Source: Pseudopyrenochaeta lycopersici (Eukaryota > Ascomycota > Dothideomycetes > Pleosporales > Pseudopyrenochaetaceae). From it: 64,000 nucleotides of DNA. The position numbers and the translations under genes were made by a program. The stretch lies in NCBI GenBank assembly GCA_003313425.1, contig NHZP01000086.1, positions 1-64,000 of the forward strand. Reading direction: 5' to 3'. Below the pieces are notes generated by a model. It was not told where the DNA came from. It searched no databases and was given only the letters and a program-made list of their open reading frames with translations. Position 1 is the stretch's first letter, and each line of letters starts with the position of its first letter. Positions 1 through 11,031 of the stretch are shown one piece after another.

Positions 1-4
1 GCTT

Positions 5-41
5 GCCTAGCATATCTACAAAGGCTGCGGCAAGATTACTA
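5..41. repeat. Short dispersed repeat, copy 1 of 3
   Basis: A block of about 40 bp starting with GCCTAGC and containing ATCTACA and TTACTAA recurs, diverged, at 6631-6674 and 41574-41607. In the second and third copies a short GCGACA-type block follows 20-50 bp later. It is probably a piece of a larger old repeat. No coding content is visible, and nothing else can be recognised between here and about 840. Confidence 0.45.
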
Positions 42-49
42 ACGACAGA

Positions 50-840
50 CACTTCCATGGGCCTCTATGGTCCACGTCTGACCTGAGGCATGGTTTTAGG
101 TGCCACGAGGCTACGCAGTCTACCGATGCCGATATCAGTACTACAGCAGCTTGCTAGTTCTGCTATCCCTAGAGGCTAAGGACAGCTGGTTGATGCTTGT
201 GTACGGCGAGTCGGGATATCAATGTGTTCCCACTCCTCTTGCCAACACTGTGGGCATTGTAGAGAACATCTCGCATTCCAGCACCTTACAGTACGGTCCC
301 AAGCGTCCTTTATGGCCCCAATCCCCTATTCTTCTATTCCAATAACTCTTCCTGGTGGGACGGTACCGCATACAGTCAACACAGAGTGCCCAGCGCTTGT
401 CCGGTTTTCCACGCGCGTTTACTGGTTTAATGCGCCTAATCAACGTCTCTACGCTTCGGGCAGAATGTGTAGTTGAACGTCGAGGTAGGAAGGGACCTTT
501 ATGGATGCAAGTGCAGAAACTTGCAGGAGGCGTCGACACGAGAGCGCGAGGTAAATTTTATCCGGCGGGTTTGCGTGGTAGAAGATCAGGAGAAGAAGCT
601 CGGCGGGGAGGCGGAGAAGGGCGGTGTGCGAGAACGCCGGCTCTATGAAGGACTAGAATCAATCAGCGAATAGTGGGAACGACTAGGTAGCATTTTTGGG
701 CGTACGATATGAGGAACGACGAATGGCTTCCAACTCAACATCGTGACAATACCTCTGAGGCATGGAGACTTTGCGCGATGGGCTGTTGCTTCCGCGAATG
801 GTTCTTACATGAGGTATGCTCACTTCTTGGCATCATGACC
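50..840. other. No recognisable gene
   Basis: Open frames here are short, overlap on both strands and resemble no family I know. I see no splice-linked coding exons, no transposon termini and no RNA gene. Confidence 0.4.
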
Positions 841-1205
841 TCATGTCGCACTGGACGTGTGTGTTAAACCGAACAGTGAAAATGGGTGAAAAATGAGAAG
901 AATGCATTGTAACTGTGTGTGTATTGTATGTATGTAGATGTGAGATCGTCTCTTTTTTGTGCTATAGTGAGGAGAGGTGCCTTTATGTCCCTCGCGACAG
1001 CTATCATGTGATAATTGATTCCTGAGCCAATGAGCTTCCACCAGGTGGATCTGGCCTGCGACACTAGTTAACGCCACCATCAAGTCTTGGCGATAAACCG
1101 TTGGTTTACCGGTAACCATCGGTTTTTTCAGACGATTGAATTGAACCGATCTTGGCGGTAAATTCAGTTCGGTTCAAATGGTAAACCGAACCGTTGAGAT
1201 CACTG
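841..1205 (-). mobile_element. Internally deleted hAT fragment, inverted relative of the 6.7-9.2 kb element
   Basis: On the minus strand the sequence starts at 1205 with CAGTGATCTCAACGG, a hAT-like terminus. It then continues for about 130 bp (1193 down to 1065) almost identical to the left end of the hAT at 6727-6856; I count one single-base length difference. Beyond that, a short minus frame (about 1064-864) contains WWK...ARDI-like residues that resemble the start of a hAT C-terminal dimerisation domain. A left end joined directly to a C-terminal piece suggests an internal deletion derivative. The far end was not found. Confidence 0.45.
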
Positions 1206-1338
1206 GCTCCGACCGTCCAAGAGGCCTGAACTTTGGTCAACGCCTTATCCAGCTGAAGAGCTTACATTTTGCCAAATTAGCAACTATTTAAAGGAGTACG
1301 ATTGGCTTACTAATCAATCCGTCCTTCGTTAAAAATCC

Positions 1339-1422
1339 TATCAATCAATCCAATCAATCCGTGAGACGATTTGCTAACAATCAATCAATCCATGACAACG
1401 AGATTGATTGGATTGATTGATA
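1339..1422. repeat. Perfect 21-bp inverted repeat built from AATC units
   Basis: The arm at 1339-1359 (TATCAATCAATCC...) and its exact reverse complement at 1402-1422 are separated by 42 bp that contain further AATCAATCC units. Single-stranded DNA or RNA from here could fold into a strong hairpin. It lies just downstream of the carboxylesterase pseudogene end. Confidence 0.7.
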
Positions 1423-1434
1423 GCAACTCTGGTC

Positions 1435-3748
1435 TCATTGCTTTTCGTAATAATCGACAGGGAAGCCAAGTGCCTCGCACTGTTTTCCCTCCGTAAATCT
1501 CACATCTTTACTCTTCGGCGCCCTCAACTGTCTTAGGCTCGGCCGCTGCCAATTCACCTTCTCCCACTCCCCCAAACCCATCACTGCCTTCGTTGTGTTT
1601 TCATAGCCCCTCGACGACAAAAGCCTCAAGTCCGGATTCGGACTATGCCGCCACGCAAACGCCGTCCAAGTATCCAGTACATACTGGCTGAACGCGACAT
1701 CCCACTTGTCCCTCTCAGGGAACCCCTGCCTCATCAGATTCCCAAAGACGTAGAACAGTTCTCCCGAGTGGCACCGGAAGTACTCGTCTGACGTCGGGTC
1801 TCCGAGCGGGTGCGCTGCTGAGCGCGGCGGTTCGCAGGTGGGCGCGTTGGGATCCAGAACGGACCCTGGTACGAGCGGTCAAACTCGTAGAGGTACGTGG
1901 CTGGAAAGGTAGCGTGTTTGGACGCCGTATAGGCGGCTGCTTGACCGAGACAGCGGAATTCAGCGTCTGTCGCCACGCGGACTGTGACGTTGAACACGTT
2001 GAGAGTTGCATTGCGGCCGGACGGGAGAGGAAAAGCGTTAGAAGAGAAGATTGGGGACGGGTCGAACGAATTGGCGATTATAGCCGCGGTGAGGTTGGTG
2101 GTCCTAGGGTAGCTGATGAATGTGTTGCCTGACAAGGTTGGTTTAGAATGTCTTTCAGCGGAAACAATGTAGTGCCGCTAGTGCGTATAATAAACTTACC
2201 GTCATCTCGCATGAAGCCTGTAAATACAGGGACAGGGGCCACCGGCCCGCTACCATTTAGTTCAAGTTGTCTAGTTGTAATTATGGAGCCATCGACGACA
2301 ATGTAGCTGATGAATACTAAGCTGTTGAATCTATGTGGGGCTACATTTAAAACTCACCTGGCTACGGTGTTGAGAGCGATCAGCTTGAGAGGGTCATACG
2401 CCCTTAGGCAGTTCACGTGCGATGGTGCATCCAGACAGCCAGTAGCATCCAAAATACCCTTTGCGGCAAGAGCCACTTCCTCCGGGATGGTGTACCAGAA
2501 CGAATATGTCTTGGCGGAGTTTGAACCGGCCAGATTACTCATGGGAACCGCCGCCGCATACTTTCCGATTGCTTTTGGAGAGGCCAATAACGCCCTAACG
2601 GAGGCAGCCCCAGCGCTCTGCCCAAAGATCGTGACGCGTTCGGGGTCGCCACCAAAATCCCTGATATGAGCTTACACCCACTCGAGTGCAACAATCTAGT
2701 CTACAATACCGTAGTTTCCGTTAGTCTTGCCATCGTCAAGTGCCAAGAATCCCAGAGTTGACAGCCTGTAGTTGATAGTTACAACTACTACGTCACCTCG
2801 GGAAGCCATATTTCCTCCGTCAAAGGTACTATCTGAACCTGCGCCCAGGATGAAAGCACCTCCGTGGATCCAGAACATGACCGGCTTCAATGTGGACTTC
2901 GAAGAGACTCTACCCGATTCAGGAAGATATGGTGTCCAGATGTTGAGGAATAGACAGTCTTCGCTGCATGTCTCCTCGGTGCAACCGCCTTGAATGCATT
3001 GCGGGCCGAAGGAGAGCGCGGAGCTGCTGCCTTCGCCTTGATAGAGCGTCGAATATGCGAAGCGATCTGGCATGGGCGCATAGCGGATGCCTTGGAAGCG
3101 GAACGAAAGCTTGTCGCGGTAGCTGCGGGACGTTAGTTGGAGTTCTCAATCTATGCCATTGCTGGGAATAGCGCGGGCATGTAAAATTCAGACAGCCGCA
3201 TACCCAGTTATCTGCTGCTTTCCAGTGGCCACTGTAGTTTGCCACCTAGCAGATGTATTCGCATATGATGGTGAAGACAGTGCTGCCAACTGGGTACAGA
3301 GGGCCGGCAATTTCGCGTTGCAGCTCACTGCACGAGCTACTCCATCTAGCGTGACTGCAGTGCAGTGTGAGTGGGAACCCCGCCCAATCCAGTACAAACT
3401 TGACGCATTCTTATCAGGATAACCAAGACTCTTCAAGATATCTTCAGGCTTTTCTTTTGGGAGGGTCCATAGCTCCTCCCAAGAACAGCACAGCCCTTTT
3501 GCGCGTCGGCTTCGGTTTGCGGTGAGCCCAGGACAACTACTGCATCCCGCCGCTTGCTGGAGTTGCCTGTTCTTGTCAGCTGCCAGGGGTTGTACATGGG
3601 AGATGAGAACGATATTACTGTATAGGTCATTGTGCAGAACAATTCTCAAATCGGACCCGACTGACTTGGTTGTTGGGATGGCCTGTATAGTACAGGCAGA
3701 AAGGAAGAGCAAGATGGCTGTGGTGGGACACATCCAGCGATAAACCAT
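1435..3748 (-). pseudogene. Type-B carboxylesterase/lipase, decayed
   Basis: The N-terminus (from 3748) is signal-peptide-like and is followed by a cysteine-containing extension, then the alpha/beta-hydrolase core. Visible landmarks are an HGGAF oxyanion motif, a GQSAGA nucleophile elbow (GESAGA is usual) and a late CHSGELFYVFG segment carrying the expected catalytic His. Introns fit at 3203-3123, 2357-2307 and about 2205-2130; the first keeps frame across GG|C. After the GNYGIVD segment the frame hits TAG and, eight codons on, TAA, where the family normally has Gln. A one-base shift near 1858 then disrupts the C-terminal part. Both nonsense codons fit CAG to TAG and CAA to TAA, that is CpA to TpA as in repeat-induced point mutation. 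The intact enzyme would hydrolyse carboxylic esters outside the cell; this copy is very unlikely to be functional. Confidence 0.8.
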
Positions 3749-4829
3749 ATTAACAAGTAGCAGCCTCCGTTATGCGCAACATTGGCAGCTGCCCTGGAAT
3801 CGTTGAGAGGACTGACTTATTATACGCCATCCACTTTCCGCAACTTCTAGGAGTTCCCCTTGTTTCCGACAGCATACACCCGCTAATGAAAACGTGCATT
3901 TGGCGGCGAGGCTAAAGGAATAATGTCCACGTGGCACAAGGAACGAAGTCCCATGGACGAATTCATACGGACGAATTACCTTCGTGCCACACGCTGGCAA
4001 GACAGACAGGGCTTGTGTTAAAGTTGGTGTTGCATGAGCCGGTTGGTTGCGTAAGCGAGTGACACCCTATATTGAACTGATCTTAGCTTTGCAACTGGGA
4101 AAGTTGCTAATGTGATTATGCCAACGATCTGCAGCCGGAGCGGAAATGAGAGGACCTGGGAATTTATGAAACTCGGGTGGTTGGAGCAATGGCTCACTCA
4201 CGTACCCACGCAGTCGGGCAACGACCAACTCACTGTTGCGCAGTAGAATCACTCCTTCTTTAGACTTGTATTCCCGTTCTATCCAAGATTTTCTGGTCAC
4301 CAGGTCGTTCTAGCGTTGCAAGGTGCCTTTCATGCATTTCCTAGTAAACCTGAAATTACGAAAAGCATCTGTACGTAGCAAACAGGTGACCTGAGCGTCA
4401 TGGAAACGGCAGCGGAAATAGCTTCCTCCGTCATCGGATACTTTTGAGATAAGATTCCACGCCAGAGCTTCGCAGAATAGGGGGAATGCCAAAGTGTCGA
4501 TGTTAGCAGTAAGCCATAGCCTCTCGTCTATTGCGTACGTCATCCATCCGACCGGTTCCGATCTTTTGATGCTTCGAAATACTTCCCATTCGGGTTATGG
4601 ACTCTTGTCGGAGGGTCGGTTTTAAGAAGCCACGAAAGAGGCAGAGGAGTCGGGCCGAGTGGAACTTCCATATCCGGTTCCGGGACGGGGTTTACATGGT
4701 ACACACTTATGGCTTCTTATCTTGTTAGGTTGACATATAATTAAAGGAAGCCAATGTCTCAATATCAATAGATTCAATCCCTTGATTTATGTCGTTTCCC
4801 CTCAATTTACTGAAAGTACCGTAGCTACG
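3749..4829. other. Intergenic, nothing recognised
   Basis: This holds the upstream regions of the divergent carboxylesterase remnant and the secreted-protein gene. Short open frames are present on the minus strand, but none has recognisable motifs or plausible splice partners. Confidence 0.4.
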
Positions 4830-6472
4830 ATGATTCGTTTCGATAGATGTCTCGACCATTTAGCCTCGATTCTGCTTCTACCATTAGTGCTAGCAGTAAG
4901 CTACCTATGAATGCAAAGGATCTCCGATATAGCTGACGTCCTAAGCGAGGTTCCAGCCTTTCCAATCTTGGAGGCTGGAGTCAGATACCAATTGAATCAC
5001 TTCAGCCCCTTCTTAGAGAACCATTCATTGGTAGTCCAAGAGAAGCCAACCATTTAAGGCCGAAGACCAAATATAATCCGTTTACCGTGGCGTATCATAG
5101 GGACACCGGTAATACTCGCTCCGATGACTATCTCGGGCCACTCGGTGAAACCATCCAAATCGCGTCCACTTCCCACATCAAACCCGCTCCTCTCTACTGG
5201 GATGACGAAGGCCGACTCACCGCTGGCGCCATCTGCAATGATACTACAACTTGCATTGTAGCACTTGATCCTGATACATTCGACGTCATGGCAACGTGGA
5301 CAGGCCCCACAGAAAAGGGTTCAGCGCCCATGTTCCCATTCTTCACCTATTCCACCATGTACTACGGCCGCTACGTCACACCAGCCTTAGGCCCTCGCAT
5401 TCTGGAGATTGAACGTATCGACGCTGACAAGGAAACATATTTCCAAGTAGCCCGAGACATAGATCTATCTAGTGTCGTTGGAAACAGCAGCCAGATCATC
5501 AACTCGGCATACGATGCGGGTGGAAACCTTTGGTTTACAACAGGAGGTTTCCCCGGGGCTGGAATAGGTAGTGCTAGTACGTCTGCTGTAGTCGGATACA
5601 TTGAACCCGCCGGAGTTATTCGTCATATAGATCTCCCAGGCTCGAGTATCGAGAATGGAATTGCCATGAGCGGGTCTACCATCTACCTCAACACTGGGCC
5701 TGCGGGCGACAATGACCACCCAAATGCAGTAGGCTATCTATACGCACTCGAGCCCTGCTCTGAAGGGATCAGGATACTCTATAAGGAAGAATACGATGCC
5801 GGCGACGGGATCAAACTAGGTGGCATCTCGCGTGGGTCCGGCTCTTCGCCAAGTTTGCTGGGAAACGAATACGTTGCCATTACCGACAATGCCAATGAGC
5901 AGATCAACCTTCTTTTCTTCAGGCAAGCGAATGGTTCATCCAACAGCAGCAACTTTGTCTGCAAAGTACCCTTATTCAGCCCCAACGCCAGTGCCAACGA
6001 AAACACACTCGGCAGTCACTTCAACGGCGAGACTTACAGCGTCATCGTCACGAACTCGTTCAACGCACCTCCCGTAATCAACTTCTTCAATGCGACAACA
6101 ACACTCAATAGTTCGGCCCACAACGTTACAAACGCTGGTCCTGGCTTCGCCCGCGTTGACCTCGATCCCCGGAGCGGTTCGTGTGGTGTTCGGTGGGCAG
6201 CTGATTTGCGGGCGACTGGAATTCCGACTCTGTCCACGTCCTCTGGGCTCCTGTACCAGTATAGCCAAGATCATGATCTAGGTCGTAATGGCTCTTACGT
6301 ATGGTATGTCTCGGCTGTTGATTACGAAACTGGTGAGGTTGTCTTTCGTGTACGCACTGGGGCCGGGCCGTTGTTTAACAATAACTACCAGAGCCCTACC
6401 TTGGGTGCGGACGGGGCGATATATACGTGGGTTCAAGGAGGTATTGTCAAAGTGTACGATGATATGTATTAG
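4830..6472 (+). CDS. Secreted protein, probably beta-propeller fold, function unknown
   Basis: Exon 1 (4830-4895) encodes 22 residues ending LLLPLVLA, a clear signal peptide. A 50-nt intron (4896-4945, GTAAGC donor, GCTGAC branch, CTAAG acceptor) leads into exon 2 (4946-6472) with no frame break, giving about 530 residues. I chose this start because an in-frame ATG with a signal peptide joins by a good splice to the long frame. The mature part has repeated short beta-rich blocks (NGIAMSGSTIYLNTGPAG, GNLWFTTGGFPGAG, ADGAIYTWVQGG) like SMP-30/quinoprotein-type propellers, and many N-glycosylation sites (NGS, NSS, NAS, NAT). It has no transmembrane segment after the signal. The family resembles uncharacterised secreted ascomycete proteins; substrate and activity cannot be told. 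It is one of the few undamaged host genes here and sits between inverted hAT ends. Confidence 0.78.
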
Positions 6473-6630
6473 TAACTACCCTACTTCAGGGTGCAATGGA
6501 ACTTAGCATCTTCATTTTTCGAGCATTGTTCTCTTCATCTATTGTCGCCCTTTTGTGTGTGCGGGGAATATACATTCTAGTAGGATTATAAAATGCAGTG
6601 TTGATGATCATAATTGTGTCGAGTACTCTG

Positions 6631-6674
6631 GCCTAGCTTATCTACAGGAACCCCACGACGAGATTACTAATGCA
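6631..6674. repeat. Short dispersed repeat, copy 2
   Basis: This is the second copy of the GCCTAGC...TTACTAATGCAG block. It is closest to the copy at 41574-41607 and lies just outside the left end of the hAT element that starts near 6715. Confidence 0.5.
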
Positions 6675-6726
6675 GTTCATCCTTATTGGATTCCGAGGCG
6701 ATGCCTGGCCTGCGACATGATGACTA

Positions 6727-6856
6727 CGGTTCGGTTTACCATTTGAACCGAACTGAATTTACCGCCAAGACTCGGTTCAATTCAATCGTCTGAAAAAACC
6801 GATGGTTACCGGTAAACCAACGGTTTATCGCCAAGACTTGATGGTGGCGTTAACTA
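6727..6856. repeat. hAT left-end region, inverted match to 1065-1193
   Basis: This 130-bp stretch, beginning CGGTTCGGTTTACC and ending GGCGTTAACTA, is the reverse complement of 1065-1193 except for a single-base indel. The region carries GGTTYR/GGTAAACC motifs that could be transposase-binding sites. Confidence 0.8.
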
Positions 6857-6949
6857 AGTGTCAGCTCTTGCTACCATAGAAAATGACCCTCCAGAGGCCA
6901 AGAGCGAGGTGAACAGTAACTGGACCAAGAAACGTACTCCTGGGGTGTT

Positions 6950-9013
6950 TTGACAGATATCTGGGCCGCAGCTCGTGAACCAAAGGAGGGAGAGGAGCCC
7001 AGGGATAAGCATGGCCATCGATGGTTCTATTGCTCGATTTGTAAGTGGAAGGGTGCCGCTTCATACCGTATACGAACGCACCTTTATCCGCATAATATAC
7101 GGATTGACGATGCTCAACCACCAGCTAAAAAAAGAGCAATAGAGAGAGCAATATCGGGCTTACCTGGGTTCGTTGACCGCCAGAAGGCGAAGCAAGAAGG
7201 TCGTAATCTTACAGAGGAGAAATACCTTAGCAACACAATCAACAAGCCCGCGTTTCTAGAGGCTCTGGTACAACTTATTAGTAAGCACTCACTACCGCTT
7301 AGCATAGTCAAATGTCCAGAGTTTTACGCGCTCAGTGCTTCCGTCAACTACGTAGCCGCGAAGATAGTTAAAGCAAGCCGCAATAAAGTTCCAGACCTCC
7401 TCCAGTCAAGCTTCTTTATGCACAAAGACGAAATCAAGACACGGCTTCAAGAACCGCTTACCTGGTACACTTCTCTATTGATATGTGGAGTTCTCCAGAA
7501 AAGACTGGCGTGCTAGGAGTTGTAGCTTACTTCATAGACAAGTCCTCAAAAAAAGGTTGAAAAGGCGCTTTTAGCTCTCAGGGAACTGACTGGTACTCAC
7601 AGTGGTGAAGCTCAAGCTAAACATGTTCTACAAGTTATCAACGAGTATAATCTTGTAGACAAACTGGCTTCTTTACTCTTGACAACCACGGTGCCAATGA
7701 TACAATGCTACGAGCGGTCGCACGCTTTATCTCACGCCTTGATCCTACACGGTGTAGAATTCGGTGTAACGGCCACATCATCGACCTCGTCGTACAAGCA
7801 TTCTTGTTTGGAAAGGGCAAAGACGCTACAGAAGAAGCTATTCGGCAGATCGGCAAGCTTTCAAAGCAAGAGCGGAAGGGTAGCAGGGAGAGACTACAAA
7901 CAGCTGCTGAATGGAGAAAGCTTGGCCCACTTGGAAAGTTACACAACCTTGTGATCTGGATACACTCTTCTACAAGACTCTACCAGGCCCGGATTCGGCT
8001 TACTGGCCGTATGATACCCAGAGACAACAAGACAAGGTGGAATTCATGGTGGTTGATGATACACGTAGCGCTTAAGTTCCGTAAAGAGATGAATAACTTT
8101 GTACAAGACCACTGGTTGGAGGATGAAATTAAAGAGGATTATTTAGATCCAAATGATTGGCAAGAACTGATAGAACTTCACGACTTCCTTCTCCCGTTCT
8201 GGGAGATTACACAGGGCACTCAATTCGATATTTCAAGCCTTGATCAGGCTCTGTCAGCAATGGACTTCCTACACCTCCATTTTACCTCCCAATCTGCTCT
8301 ATACAAAGACCGTAAAGATCTTGCAATGGAGAACCGCCTTTTGACTAGTTGGTTCAAGTTTGGAGAGTATTACAAAATGACAGAAGAGTCTCCAGCTTAT
8401 GCTGCCGCAATTCTTCTACATCCTTCACTTCGTAAAGCTTGTCTCCAGAACTCAGATTCGTGGGAGAAAACCGACATCAATAGAGCAGTTCGGGAGGCTA
8501 GAAAATTATGGAAAGATCACTTCAAGCCAGGTATAGAGCAGCGTTCTACTCAAAATACGCTAGAAACGCCATACGGGCGATGGAAGCGCGAGAGGTATTT
8601 AAATATAGGTGTCGGTAGTACAATAGGTGATGACTTTGAGCGTTTTATCATAGTATGTTTGCTGAATCTTCATATAGTTAAGCTAATTAATTCTACAGGC
8701 TAGTCCTTATTCCATTGGTGAACAGCCTCCTCTTGAATATTGGCTTGAGCCAACGCAGCAGAAGACGTATCCTGAACTCAGTTTAATGGCCATCACAATA
8801 TTCTCTATACCCGCGATGTCCACAGAGGTGGAGCGTGTATTTAGTAGTCCTCGGCGTACAATCTCATGGGATCGAACGAGGCTTTCAATCAAGACGCTAG
8901 AGATGCTGGAGTGCTTGAAGCATTGGATCACGAGTGAACTTTCTTATGAGACTTTTCTGACAGCTCAGGCGGTTCAGAGGGCTATAGAGTCTACGGAACA
9001 GGAGCTTGCGTGA
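6950..9013 (+). pseudogene. hAT transposase with BED-type zinc finger, frameshifted
   Basis: The N-terminal frame (6950-7516) has a BED-like finger (YCSICKWKG...RTHLYPHN). The frame then slips near 7465, so that FSIDMWSSP, the first catalytic-Asp motif, reads in another frame. A run of A's near 7548 causes a second slip into the long frame 7705-8703, whose start LDNHGANDTML carries the second catalytic Asp. A stop ends that frame at 8703, and the C-terminal dimerisation segment (PAMSTEVERVFSS, about 8813) lies in yet another frame to 9013. At least three lesions are present, so no functional protein is expected. Some of the breaks could be introns, but no good splice sites were seen. Confidence 0.82.
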
Positions 9014-9171
9014 CTAGAGGCTAAATTAGAAGGTAACAAGTCGTGATACTACTGCTACACCGTACGTCATATATTACCGCTTCAAATTAGTGAATCAACC
9101 TGAATCCGATCCCTGATTCAATGAATCATCCTGAAGCAGGCTCTGCTTCAGGATCAGTCCGGTTCAATGCA

Positions 9172-9690
9172 TCACTGCCACGATTGCTCTGTGTTATACT
9201 GGCTGTGTAGTCTCTTTAGTCTTTTCGCTTCTGCGAGTACCGCCTTGCACTCCGCAGTCCATCCCTCCCTTGCTCGGGGTGAGAAGCATGTTTGCGGAAC
9301 TGCTTTGTCGATTGCGCTTCTGATCGCCGTAATCACTTCATGGACGTAGCTATCAAGTGCCATCTTTGTCACGGGTCTGCGTGTCGGTGGCAAGCCAGCG
9401 TGTGTACCACAAGCTTGGTCGGCGGATCGATGGCACTCGAGTATGCTTGGAGTTCGATACAGTGCCCTCGTCGTGCATTGGGCAAGTGGTCTCTCTCGTC
9501 CAGAGTCCACCAGCTGCGAGTCGGGCACTTTTGCGTTTTGTCAATGCCGAGGCCGCCACCCATAACACATATTATGTTACTACAGGCAACTCCCAGCAGC
9601 ACAGCGATTATTTCTTGCGATTCATGCTCATTTACTTATGTGCGTCTCTCAAGCTGCATGTTGGCTGGCCTTGGTAGGAGAGGGACCCAA
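9172..9690 (-). mobile_element. LINE fragment / dispersed repeat, inverted copy at 25370-25670
   Basis: A minus-strand frame (about 9330-9172) reads SPRAREGWTAECKAVLAEAKR, like the linker between endonuclease and reverse transcriptase of fungal LINEs. The stretch 9350-9650 recurs in opposite orientation at about 25380-25660, at high but imperfect similarity by eye. No reverse transcriptase core is present, so this is a truncated scrap. Confidence 0.5.
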
Positions 9691-9739
9691 GAGGCGACAC
9701 CTAAGGCTATTGTGCTTGTTCAAGAGACTCCGCGATGAA

Positions 9740-10254
9740 AAAGGGTTAAGGAGAGATACTATCGGGCATGGTGCGAGCTGAAGACATACGGCTCTCTAGC
9801 ATGGGAGGCTCAGCTTGCAACAGGCCCCTCGATTGGCAGAGCGTCAGACTGGGGTGCTCCAACACATGTGACTCACGGGCCGATTGCATCACCACGGTGC
9901 CTCAGTCGCGCTAAGAAACTCATTTAGGTTCTGGAGAGTGGATCGACACTAACGTCGAGCGTCTACGTGCGGTAAATAGTGATGGTTTCAAACGCTTCGA
10001 GTTCTCGCTGTTTTCATGCTATTTCTGCATACAATTTTCTCATTCCCATTATACACACTCCGTTCAGTGGGACAATCAACTGTTTTAGCCCGTACTATAT
10101 TAACTATGCCTTTGGAATCTTACCCAGTAATTGCAGGTGCCAGGCCCATAGTATGGCATTAGCTTGTCAATCTCTTCTCGAAACAACTCCGTCCTCATAT
10201 ATGCCTGGTGTGCCTACTTGAAATCAGCAGAGTACTTCTCGACGCAGAAATGGG
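9740..10254. other. No recognisable gene
   Basis: Only short frames are present. I see neither transposon ends nor splice-linked coding sequence. Confidence 0.35.
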
Positions 10255-10615
10255 GAGATCAGCTAGACTAGGTACACCATGGACCAATTGCTGAACTTCT
10301 CCCTAATCCGATACATAGCCTATCAATTTAGACAATCAGCAATGGGCCTGTGACGTTTAAAATATCACCATCCACGGTCGGGTGATACCCCTTGCCGGTA
10401 TAAGTCGCAGAATAAAGCCCCTGTCTGAAGGCGCAGAGACAATCCAGTGGAGAGTCTAGAGGCTTGAATGCCAGAGCCCCAACAGTCGCGCCGATGCATG
10501 ACTATCATCATTCCAGGGCATAGGTGTATCCTTCAGCCCGCCGCTCGGTACTCCGAGCTCCGAGTCGACAGATAAGTCACTTGACAAACGACATGAATGG
10601 CCGGAAAGTGCTGAA
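10255..10615 (-). repeat. Inverted copy of the hydrolase upstream region
   Basis: The reverse complement of this stretch matches 12875-13240, the sequence upstream of the intact hydrolase gene, including the block with GACTTATACC, GATCGTGGATGGTG and CGGATTAG. Part of it also matches 23443-23640. No hydrolase coding sequence follows here, so only the upstream part was copied or kept. With 12875-13240 it forms a large inverted repeat around the NmrA-like gene. Confidence 0.75.
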
Positions 10616-10619
10616 CAGC

Positions 10620-11031
10620 TCGGGGGGTCGTCCTAATTGATTATAATGGGGAGGATTGGTTGATCAGCCGAACGGCGTTAATAAAACGCTCTGGGCAGCC
10701 TTGCAGAGCGCCTGTTCGAGCAGTTAGAGTTAGCGTTATGTGCTTTTCCCGCTCTGAATTTGGATCATGTTCAATCAGGCGCATTTTCGGTTCGCGGACG
10801 CTAAATACGGCTGGCTAGGTGCCCAAACCAGTGGAGCCTGTCCTTGTACAGCTGCCAACGGAATTCAATAGCACGCCAAGGGTAACTCGCTTGCATGATG
10901 CAGAATCCTTGCCGCTGATCTTTGGTTCCGCTTGAAACCGGTGCTTTGTAAAATAATAAGCTGGAGGTGAATGGAAGTTGGGAACTAGATCAAATTTCTT
11001 GATATCTTAAGTCTATCCTCTGGTAATGACT
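10620..11031. other. Intergenic, nothing recognised
   Basis: This is the 3' flank of the NmrA-like gene. No frame longer than background and no repeat match was noticed. Confidence 0.35.

Larger units (their letters stand above)
6715..9177 (+). mobile_element. hAT-superfamily DNA transposon, degenerate
   Basis: The left terminus is placed at CATGATGACTACGG (6715), matching the CAGTGATCTCAACGG end of the inverted relative at 1205. The right terminus is placed at 9177, whose reverse complement starts CAGTGATGCATTGAACC. The terminal CAGTGAT is shared, with one base missing on the left. Subterminal GGTTCAA/TGAATCA motifs cluster at both ends. I do not find a matching 8-bp target duplication (GCCTGCGA left, CCACGATT right), so insertion is old or the ends are rearranged. 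The element encodes the broken transposase at 6950-9013. Confidence 0.6.

Noticed and set aside
1300..1430. CRISPR-like array
   Set aside because: The AATC units are contiguous simple repeats without unique spacers, in a eukaryotic context.
1065..6856. A single 5.8-kb TIR transposon carrying host genes
   Set aside because: The shared 130 bp is better explained as the left end of the hAT at 6715-9177 plus an inverted relative, since both show a CAGTGAT-type tip at the other side of the block. Kept only as a lower-confidence observation.
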